Positions 1 through 5,698 of a stretch of DNA of 6,572 bases are shown in pieces. Under the pieces are notes generated by a model. That model was not told the DNA's origin. It did no database searches and worked only from the letters and a program-made list of their open reading frames with translations. Source of the stretch: Chroococcidiopsidaceae cyanobacterium CP_BM_RX_35 (lineage in GTDB: Bacteria; Cyanobacteriota; Cyanobacteriia; Cyanobacteriales; Chroococcidiopsidaceae); contig JAFAVL010000015.1 of assembly GCA_019242465.1 (NCBI GenBank), positions 1-6,572 of the forward strand. Reading direction: 5' to 3'. The translations under genes and the position numbers were made by a program. The first letter of the stretch is position 1. Each line of letters starts with the position of its first letter.

Positions 1-15
1 TTAGAGGCAGAAAAA

Positions 16-990
16 ATGAAGTATGACCGAATTTTAGTTACGGGTGGTGCAGGTTTAGTCGGTTCGCATATTACCGATCAGTTAGCGGAGCAAAGGACAA
101 CCGAAATCATTATCTTTGACAACTTTTGGCGTGGGCGGCGCGAGAACTTGGCTGGAGCGTTAGCCCACGATTCAGTAAAAATTGTTGAGGGCGACATCCG
201 AGATCGAAAACTCTTAACTGAAGTCATGCAAGGTGTGGATCTAGTCTTTCATCAAGCGGCTATCCGCATTACCCAGTGTGCTGAAGAGCCACGCCTGGCG
301 TTAGAAGTAATGGCGGATGGTACATTCAATGTGTTAGAAGCAGCGGTGAAAGCTGGGGTCAAAAAGGTAGTAGCAGCCTCATCAGCCTCTGTGTACGGAA
401 TGGCAGAGGAATTTCCGACGACTGAGTCTCATCACCCTTACAACAACCGTACCCTATACGGAGCAACTAAGACATTTAATGAGGGCTTATTACGTAGCTT
501 CTACGAAATGTATGGGCTTGACTATGTTGCTTTGCGTTACTTCAACGTTTATGGTCCCCGGATGGATATCCATGGCGTTTACACGGAGGTACTGATCCGA
601 TGGATGGAGCGCATTGCTGTCGGTAAGCCTCCACTGATTTTTGGAGATGGTTCGCAGACAATGGACTTCATTTATATTGAAGATATTGCCAGAGCGAATA
701 TCTTAGCTGCCCAGGCCGATGTTACAGATCAGGTATTTAATGTTGCCAGTGGAATAGAAACTAGCCTGAATGAACTTGCGTATAGTTTGCTCAAGGTTAT
801 GGGGTCCGATCTTAAGCCGGAATATGGTCCGGAGCGCAAAGTCAACCCAGTACAGCGCCGCCTTGCTGATGTGAGCAAAGCGCACCAGTTACTTCGCTTT
901 GAGGCACAGGTGCCACTAGAGGAGGGGTTGCGTCGACTTGTCAACTGGTGGCGCTCTCAACAACTGATCAAGGAAAAAAGCTTTGTCTAA
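16..990 (+). CDS. NAD-dependent nucleotide-sugar epimerase (extended SDR family)
   Basis: This 324-residue protein is a cytoplasmic extended short-chain dehydrogenase/reductase of the UDP-sugar 4-epimerase type. The N-terminal Rossmann fold shows the NAD-binding glycine motif VTGGAGLVGSH (G10, G13, G16), an acidic residue after strand 2 (FDNF, D35) and GDIRD at 59-64. The catalytic triad is visible as ASSASVYG (S123 by alignment with GalE) and YGATK (Y148, K152). The C-terminal substrate part has YFNVYGPRMD (175-184) and FGDGSQTMDFIYIEDIA (209-225), typical of the family. It lacks the T-D-E motif of 4,6-dehydratases, so epimerization (or a related oxidation/reduction at the sugar ring) fits better than dehydration. 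The ATG at 16 is preceded by GAGG at 4-7, a good ribosome-binding site, and the length is normal. It overlaps the aminotransferase, which implies a joint role in nucleotide-amino-sugar synthesis. The exact sugar cannot be read from sequence. Confidence 0.93.
   Translation: MKYDRILVTGGAGLVGSHITDQLAEQRTTEIIIFDNFWRGRRENLAGALAHDSVKIVEGDIRDRKLLTEVMQGVDLVFHQAAIRITQCAEEPRLALEVMADGTFNVLEAAVKAGVKKVVAASSASVYGMAEEFPTTESHHPYNNRTLYGATKTFNEGLLRSFYEMYGLDYVALRYFNVYGPRMDIHGVYTEVLIRWMERIAVGKPPLIFGDGSQTMDFIYIEDIARANILAAQADVTDQVFNVASGIETSLNELAYSLLKVMGSDLKPEYGPERKVNPVQRRLADVSKAHQLLRFEAQVPLEEGLRRLVNWWRSQQLIKEKSFV
970..974 (+). promoter_or_regulatory. Ribosome-binding site supporting a TTG start
   Basis: AAGGA lies inside the end of the epimerase gene, 8 bases before the TTG at 983. 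The first ATG of the aminotransferase is at 995, 20 bases away and with no purine-rich site of its own. This spacing favours the TTG start and coupled translation of the two genes. Confidence 0.5.
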
Positions 991-2167
991 GATTATGCAA
1001 TATATTCCAATTGCTAAACCCTGGATGGGTGAAGCGGAGGCTGAGGCTGCTAGGCGAAGCATTCTATCTGGCTGGGTTTCACAAGGACCAGAAGTCGCAG
1101 CATTCGAGCAAGATTTTGCTGCTTATGTACGGGCGAAGTATGCTTGTGCTGTCTCCAGTTGCACTACGGCATTGCACCTAGCACTTCTAGCCGTGGGTGT
1201 CCAGCCTGGAGATGAAGTCATTACAGTCAGTCATTCGTATATTGCCACTGCTAACAGTATCCGCTACTGCGGCGCGATGCCAGTTTTTGTAGACATTGAA
1301 CCACAAACGTTCAACATCAACCCAGTATTAATCGAAGATGCGATAGGCGATTCCACTCGCGCTATCTTAGTTGTCCATCAGATGGGGATGCCTTGTGACC
1401 TCAGGGCAGTTCTTAACATTGCCCAACGACACTCGCTGCCAGTCGTTGAGGATGCAGCCTGTGCGATTAGCAGTGAAATTCTCTGGAACGGCCAGTGGGA
1501 GAAAATTGGTAAGCCGCATGGAGACATCGCCTGCTTTTCCTTTCATCCCCGTAAGGTGATTACCACTGGTGACGGTGGGATGTTAACTACAGCTAATCCT
1601 GATTGGGACAAAAAGTTTCGTTTGTGGCGGCAACATGGCATGAGCGTACCCGACACTGTGCGTCATGGAGCCAAAGAAGTCATCTTCGAGTCCTACCCGA
1701 TTTTGGGATACAACTACCGCATGACCGATATTCAGGCTGCAATCGGACGCGAACAACTCAAACGTCTATCGGAGATTATCGAACGACGCCGTTTTCTGGC
1801 AGAGCGATATTGGGAATTGCTAGCAGATATGCCTGGGCTGAAATTACCAGCAGAGCCACCTTGGGCGCGGAGTAACTGGCAGAGCTACTGTGTACGCCTA
1901 CCAAATGGGTGTGACCAGCGTCAAGTTATGCAAGCGATGTTAGACGCTGGCATTGCCACACGACGAGGGATTATGTGTGCTCACCGGGAGCCAGCCTATA
2001 GCAATGAAGCTGAATCGTTTAGTACTGGGGGAAACAGTTGCCTCTTTAAAAGCGAGCAAGCACAAGAGCATACCATTCTTCTGCCACTCTTCCATCAAAT
2101 GACTGATCAAGAGCAAGATTATGTAGTTAAGACTCTAAAAACTATCTATAGCGTTTCCAACGTCTAG
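983..2167 (+). CDS. DegT/DnrJ/EryC1/StrS-family PLP-dependent sugar aminotransferase
   Basis: This 394-residue protein belongs to the fold-type I aminotransferases that move an amino group, usually from glutamate, to a keto group on a nucleotide-linked sugar. It opens with the family-typical IPIAKPWMGEAE (8-19). It then has SSCTTALHLAL (58-68, cofactor phosphate region), VEDAACAI (155-162, D157 expected to contact the PLP ring nitrogen), CFSFHPRKVITTGDGGM (184-200, K191 the Schiff-base lysine) and GYNYRMTDIQAAIG (242-255). Length and motif order are complete, so it should be active. The start is TTG at 983, chosen for the AAGGA at 970-974; ATG at 995 would remove only four residues. It overlaps the epimerase stop by 8 bases, so the pair is probably one transcript with coupled translation. 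The neighbouring SDR is not a dehydratase, so the keto-sugar substrate may be made elsewhere. The product sugar is unknown. Confidence 0.93.
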   Translation: MSKIMQYIPIAKPWMGEAEAEAARRSILSGWVSQGPEVAAFEQDFAAYVRAKYACAVSSCTTALHLALLAVGVQPGDEVITVSHSYIATANSIRYCGAMPVFVDIEPQTFNINPVLIEDAIGDSTRAILVVHQMGMPCDLRAVLNIAQRHSLPVVEDAACAISSEILWNGQWEKIGKPHGDIACFSFHPRKVITTGDGGMLTTANPDWDKKFRLWRQHGMSVPDTVRHGAKEVIFESYPILGYNYRMTDIQAAIGREQLKRLSEIIERRRFLAERYWELLADMPGLKLPAEPPWARSNWQSYCVRLPNGCDQRQVMQAMLDAGIATRRGIMCAHREPAYSNEAESFSTGGNSCLFKSEQAQEHTILLPLFHQMTDQEQDYVVKTLKTIYSVSNV

Positions 2168-2179
2168 TAGGATTTAGCA

Positions 2180-2314
2180 ATGGAGAAGTTAAGTAAACGG
2201 CATGGATCAAAAGCAGGTAACAATTTGATAAGGCTCTTTGTGGCTTTCAGGGATCTGCATGATGTATATAGGTCTCTGGGCCCTATCGTGCATAAGTTTC
2301 AGCTCTCTAAGTAA
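2180..2314 (+). CDS. Possible 44-residue small ORF of unknown function
   Basis: A short open frame begins at ATG 2180, 12 bases after the aminotransferase stop, and ends at TAA 2312-2314. TAGGA at 2168-2172 stands 7 bases upstream, a reasonable ribosome-binding site. The product starts MEKLSKRHGSKAGNN and is basic, with a short mixed hydrophobic stretch (LIRLFVAF). I recognise no domain, signal peptide or membrane segment. It could be a real small protein of the operon, the broken beginning of a lost gene, or a chance ORF. An imperfect hairpin lies in its second half, which argues slightly against selection as protein. Confidence 0.22.
   Translation: MEKLSKRHGSKAGNNLIRLFVAFRDLHDVYRSLGPIVHKFQLSK
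2256..2292. repeat. Imperfect hairpin in the spacer
   Basis: TGCATG (2256-2261) can pair with CGTGCA (2287-2292, one G-U pair), and ATAGG (2268-2272) pairs with CCTAT (2282-2286). This leaves a six-base bulge on the left arm and a nine-base loop. No T-run follows, so it is not a classical intrinsic terminator. It could be an RNA processing or attenuation structure, the relic of a mobile-element end, or chance. Confidence 0.25.
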
Positions 2315-2358
2315 CTACAGAACCCCTGATCCTTACCCATTAATAATCCTGGTTCTCC

Positions 2359-2389
2359 TTGATAGCTTCAGAGCCCCGAAATTCATAAA
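2359..2389 (+). promoter_or_regulatory. Weak candidate promoter ahead of the glycosyltransferase
   Basis: TTGATA (2359-2364) resembles a -35 box and CATAAA (2384-2389) a poor -10 box, with 19 bases between them, in an AT-rich stretch just before the gene at 2423. The 255-base gap after the aminotransferase makes a separate promoter plausible. The match is weak. Confidence 0.2.
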
Positions 2390-2422
2390 TAGCCAAAACT
2401 TTTCATAAGCTAATGAGGTTAT

Positions 2423-4246
2423 ATGGTTAATATTGCTAAGCCTAAACTAGTTTTTTTTCAATGGAAGAACATTGAATTAGCGCATTTTGTTCACTTACAC
2501 AGGCAACAACAAGTTAAATGTCTATCAGAATTCTTTGATGTAGTAGTAATTAGTAATGATTGTAACTATCAACAAATTTGTGATATTTATGAACCTGATT
2601 TGGTACTTTTTGAAAGCGGTGTTAACTATCGTAGATGCAAACGATTGAACATTTCAAATACAAATACTTGTCTCCAAGTACCAAAGTTGGGGTTGCATAA
2701 TGGTGATTCTTGGTGTGAAGCCCGTGGTGGTTTTCTCTCAGATATGGAACACTGGGGAGTAGAAACATTTTTTACGATTTCCGTGACTATGGCTGAGCAT
2801 ACACCAGAGGTTCTTGATAAATTGTATGTCTGGCCTAATTTTATAGATCCAGAGACATTTAGGGATTACAATCTCCCTAAAATAATACCAATAATGTTAA
2901 CTGGTTACCAAACTCCCTTATATTCTTGGAGAAGAAAAGTTTATGAGTTAATTAAAGAAAATTATCCTGCACTCATTTGTCCACATTTAGGATATACTAA
3001 CCTTTTAGATTTAAGAATGATGCATGGTGAACGATATGCTCGAACAATAAATGCTTCATGGTTTGTACCAACATGTGGAACAGTAGAAAAAGAAATTGTT
3101 CGTAAGCATTTTGAAATACCAGCATCTAAGTCATGTCTAATTACTGAGCATAGTGCTGCAATCGAAGCAGCAGGATTTACTGATATGGTAAACTGCGTGT
3201 TTGTAAATGAAGATAATGTTCTAGATAAACTTGATTACCTATTTCATAATACTGATGAGCTTGAAAATATAACACGTGCAGGGTATGATCTCGTGCATTC
3301 TAAGCATACGTTCAGACAACGTAGTCAGATTTTTGATTGGTTTAATCTGAATGATAATCTTGAGTCTATGCAGATTATTATTCAGACAAACCCATTTGAT
3401 CCACTAGTTATAAAGGATAGATCAAGCGGAGACAAAAATGTACATATAAATAGCGGTGGATTAGTTTTAAAACTCCTTCAGGAGGGAGATAAAGCTCTAT
3501 TTTCTGGAAGGTGGCATGAAGCCGAAACAATATATCTCGAATGTGCTAATTATATAGGCTGGATGCCAGAACCAAAACTTCGTTTGGCACTATGTAACTT
3601 ATACGGAGGCAAGGCTAAGTCAGCATATCATTTGATAGAGTATTTAATCAACTATCAAATTCAAGAGTATGGAGCATTAGATCCAGATCCTGTTGAATTA
3701 ACTTACCTCATTATTTCGCTCCTTTGTCAAGGAAAGCTCAACGAGGCCATAATCCGTGCAAATCAACTTCCTTCACTTCATCATCCTGAACTAGATCGTA
3801 TTCGTTCAGCTATTAGTTATCTGCAAAATGCAGGAGATGATGTTCCTAAACTTTACAGTCATTCAACCAAGTCACGTTATAGTGTCCATAGACTTCCTAA
3901 CCGAAGCTTTGCTGATTGGATTGATAATCTCTGTATTTTGCTTAAAGCCTGCGAACAGTTCAGTTTAGCAGAAAGGTTAAAGAACTTAGATTTTTCAGAA
4001 TATCAACCTTCAGAAAAACAAGCAAAAACTTTTAACAGTGTAATACAGATATCGAGGAACCATCTATTATCAGTTCGGATCAATTTGTTGAAGACTTTAA
4101 ATGATATTTTTGAAAAACTGCATATTCCTAATCCAAAACCAAGCTTGCCACCGATTTCAGAGCTGGGATATGTCATCAGGCTAGCCAGAGTTGCCAAAAT
4201 AGATCTCTTAAAAAGACAAGTCGTTAATTATTGGAAGCGTAAATAA
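2423..4246 (+). CDS. CgeB-like family 1 glycosyltransferase with helical/TPR-like C-terminal extension
   Basis: This 607-residue cytosolic protein probably transfers a sugar from a nucleotide donor to a polysaccharide or protein acceptor. Residues 1-200 look like the N-terminal half of a GT-B fold (KLVFFQW at 8-14, DVVVISND at 39-46, DLVLFESG at 59-66). Residues about 204-306 match the C-terminal glycosyltransferase domain of the YkvP/CgeB type: FEIPASKSCLITEH (230-243), GFTDMVNCVFVNEDNV (251-266), then LDYLF and a final HTFRQR (295-300). Residues about 345-470 are predicted helical pairs (EGDKALFSGRWHEAETIYLE at 354-373, then LCQGKLNEAIIRANQL) resembling TPR units. A further helical, basic tail follows to 607 without a recognised domain. 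GAGG at 2415-2418 precedes ATG 2423 by only four bases, a short spacing. The DNA is AT-rich (21 G/C of 60 at 2461-2520), unlike the two genes before it, which suggests separate acquisition. Donor and acceptor are unknown. Confidence 0.82.
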   Translation: MVNIAKPKLVFFQWKNIELAHFVHLHRQQQVKCLSEFFDVVVISNDCNYQQICDIYEPDLVLFESGVNYRRCKRLNISNTNTCLQVPKLGLHNGDSWCEARGGFLSDMEHWGVETFFTISVTMAEHTPEVLDKLYVWPNFIDPETFRDYNLPKIIPIMLTGYQTPLYSWRRKVYELIKENYPALICPHLGYTNLLDLRMMHGERYARTINASWFVPTCGTVEKEIVRKHFEIPASKSCLITEHSAAIEAAGFTDMVNCVFVNEDNVLDKLDYLFHNTDELENITRAGYDLVHSKHTFRQRSQIFDWFNLNDNLESMQIIIQTNPFDPLVIKDRSSGDKNVHINSGGLVLKLLQEGDKALFSGRWHEAETIYLECANYIGWMPEPKLRLALCNLYGGKAKSAYHLIEYLINYQIQEYGALDPDPVELTYLIISLLCQGKLNEAIIRANQLPSLHHPELDRIRSAISYLQNAGDDVPKLYSHSTKSRYSVHRLPNRSFADWIDNLCILLKACEQFSLAERLKNLDFSEYQPSEKQAKTFNSVIQISRNHLLSVRINLLKTLNDIFEKLHIPNPKPSLPPISELGYVIRLARVAKIDLLKRQVVNYWKRK

Positions 4247-4252
4247 TTATTG
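4238..4252. repeat. 15-bp direct repeat, left copy
   Basis: CGTAAATAATTATTG covers the last codons and stop of the glycosyltransferase gene and recurs exactly at 4478-4492. The two copies bracket the methyltransferase remnant. The flanks are also partly alike: GAAG precedes this copy and GAAAA the other. Confidence 0.7.
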
Positions 4253-4263
4253 GGTTGTGTTGT

Positions 4264-4474
4264 AAATTGTTGAACAGACTTAATGACCTAATATTTACAC
4301 CAAACGCATTTGGCCGCCTACATTAGACTTAAACTTCAACGGCATCTCCCTTGCAATCTTTTCTTCCGTGCTTTAAGGCGTATTGATGGATTGGTTGAAC
4401 GTATTGCCAGAAAACTTATGCCGAGTCTACCCACTAATGGTCATATGTTCGTGCTTGCTCGTAAACATTCATGA
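4264..4474 (+). pseudogene. C-terminal remnant of a probable methyltransferase, frameshifted
   Basis: Two plus-strand frames join into one natural-looking polypeptide end. From 4264 one frame reads KLLNRLNDLIFTPNAFGRL and hits TAG at 4324-4326. Just before that, at about 4318-4321, the next frame takes over with YIRLKLQRHLP. It continues through FFRALRRIDGLVERIARKLM to GHMFVLARKHS and a TGA at 4472-4474. The basic helix followed by a hydrophobic strand ending in ARK is how many class I SAM-dependent methyltransferases finish, hence the tentative call. There is no start codon, no ribosome-binding site and no SAM-binding motif, so only the last 70 or so residues survive. It could instead be the tail of another sugar-cluster enzyme. 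It lies between two 15-bp direct repeats directly after the glycosyltransferase gene. Confidence 0.5.
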
Positions 4475-4477
4475 AAA

Positions 4478-4492
4478 CGTAAATAATTATTG
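4478..4492. repeat. 15-bp direct repeat, right copy
   Basis: This is an exact second copy of CGTAAATAATTATTG, beginning three bases after the stop of the methyltransferase remnant. From here to 4588, where the opposite-strand methyltransferase ends, I see no gene, terminator or other signal. Confidence 0.7.
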
Positions 4493-4588
4493 TGCTATTG
4501 CTGCTTTTCTAATATGCTTTTTCTATCCGAAGGAGCGGGAAAGGTTGATTAGGAGCTATGATTAGAGCCTTAGCTTTACATCACATGT

Positions 4589-5522
4589 TTATTTTTTTTT
4601 CAACAAAACCGCAGTTTGATGCCCATAAGCCTCTTCTGTTACAGAAAGAATAGTGTACATGGGGTTAACAACCTTGCAGAAGTAATCTATATCATAAAAA
4701 ACTTGTGAACGATAATCACGACCAATTACAAGCATACCGAAATCATCTTTTTCTCTATTGTATGTTGGATTGGAATTTAGTAACGTAGTAAGCTTAACTT
4801 CCTTGTTATTCTTGGCAGTAAAGTAACCAGTTTTATCATAAAAGTAACCCTCATCAAGTAGCTTTATGGTATGCCTATCGTGAATAGTTATATAAAGTCT
4901 TCCTTTTGGAGATAAAATACGCCTGAGTTCTAGCAGCCAAGCTTCAGCAAGATCGTCAATATGTGTAAATACAGATATATATCAAATCAAAATAAGCATC
5001 TCCAAAAGGTAGATGAGGAAGTGTTGTTGTCGTTGCAAAATGAAATGGTGGAGATAGATTAACCTTACACCAGTTAATAAGGGAAGCATCAATATCTAAA
5101 CCCCATATCTCACAAGACTCAGAGAAAGTTTTTAGATGACGTACCATTCTTCCTGCAGCACAACCCATCTCTAGAATACGATTACCTTGAGTAAGCGAAA
5201 AGTCAGAAGCAGTTACTATCTCTAGCATCCGATCTACATTTTCTTTTCCCTTAGTTATGTACCACTCTTTTCCTTTGTCACCGAAATCATTACCGTATCC
5301 AAGCCAAAAAGACTTTGGAGGAATATTCAGCCCATCACTTACTCCCTCGTTATTATATTTTGATTCTTTCGATACTGTAAAAGAGTCAGATCCATAAGCT
5401 TCTGGTTTATATTTTAATACGGAAACATAGTCCCCAAAAGCATTCGCAGCTTCAGCCATAATTTTTTCTTTTAATAATTTTTTAATAGACTTAGGAATTA
5501 GTCCAAGTATGATGTTTGGCAT
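4589..5522 (-). pseudogene. Class I SAM-dependent methyltransferase broken by one frameshift
   Basis: Starting at ATG 5522-5520, the frame encodes a SAM-binding fold. It has ILEMGCAAGRM (116-126, motif I), GLDID (141-145, acidic motif II) and LPFGDAYFDLIY (171-182), then derails into ICIYTY and a TGA at 4958-4956. From 4975 another frame continues the protein: SVFTHIDDLAEAWLLELRRI, then GRLYITIHD, VIGRDYRSQVFYD, and an end at QTAVLLKKK with TAA at 4591-4589. The family usually reads FDxIYxxSVFTH, so comparing the frames suggests about five bases lost at 4976-4977 (equivalent to one extra base). Restored, the enzyme would have about 312 residues. Such proteins in sugar clusters methylate sugars or glycan ends. 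The upstream ribosome-binding site is weak (GCGAG). Either the gene is freshly inactivated or the assembly has an error here. The DNA is AT-rich like the glycosyltransferase gene. Confidence 0.85.
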
Positions 5523-5557
5523 TTTAATTACTCGCTATTCAAAATAGAATAATTATC

Positions 5558-5607
5558 AAACAATAAAGGCTGCCTACGCTGCTCACCCTCGAATACAAGT
5601 AGCCTTT
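5558..5607 (-). terminator. Weak terminator-like inverted repeat in the 5523-5698 spacer
   Basis: On the minus strand AAAGGCT and AGCCTTT (plus-strand 5601-5607 and 5565-5571) form a 7-bp stem with a 29-base loop, followed by the T-rich ATTGTTT. It lies downstream of the dimethylformamidase-like gene and before the methyltransferase, the right place to end the former's transcript. The long loop makes it weak. A competing 6-bp pair, CTCACC (5582-5587) with GGTGAG (5623-5628), crosses it. GATAAT on the minus strand (5557-5552) could be a -10 box for the methyltransferase, but I see no convincing -35. The rest of the spacer shows nothing else. Confidence 0.25.
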
Positions 5608-5698
5608 TGAAGGTGTCACTAAGGTGAGTCTGCGGACATTATCACATAGTTTGGCTGGGTTTTGTTTGCTCTTTACTTTTTATTAGCAGATGCACTGC

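Noticed and set aside
703..944. Two minus-strand ORFs inside the epimerase gene
   Set aside because: They lie wholly inside a well-supported gene on the other strand and show no motifs or start signals.
16..990. Identification of the SDR as a nucleotide-sugar 4,6-dehydratase
   Set aside because: The segment around S123 reads ASSASVYG, with no T-D-E catalytic motif.
948..1875. Three alternative-frame plus-strand ORFs (948-1181, 1371-1559, 1603-1875)
   Set aside because: Each is out of frame within the epimerase/aminotransferase pair and has no recognisable content.
2168..2422. An insertion-sequence remnant in the spacer
   Set aside because: No transposase-like reading frame, terminal inverted repeats or target duplication could be seen on either strand.
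4003..4197. Minus-strand ORF in the 3' end of the glycosyltransferase gene
   Set aside because: Antisense shadow of a coherent coding frame.
4383..4565. A 60-codon plus-strand ORF
   Set aside because: It overlaps the methyltransferase remnant in another frame, has no ribosome-binding site, and its translation resembles nothing; the in-frame remnant reading is more protein-like.
5548..5556. A third copy of AATAATTAT related to the 15-bp repeats
   Set aside because: Only nine AT-only bases match, which is expected by chance in such AT-rich spacers.
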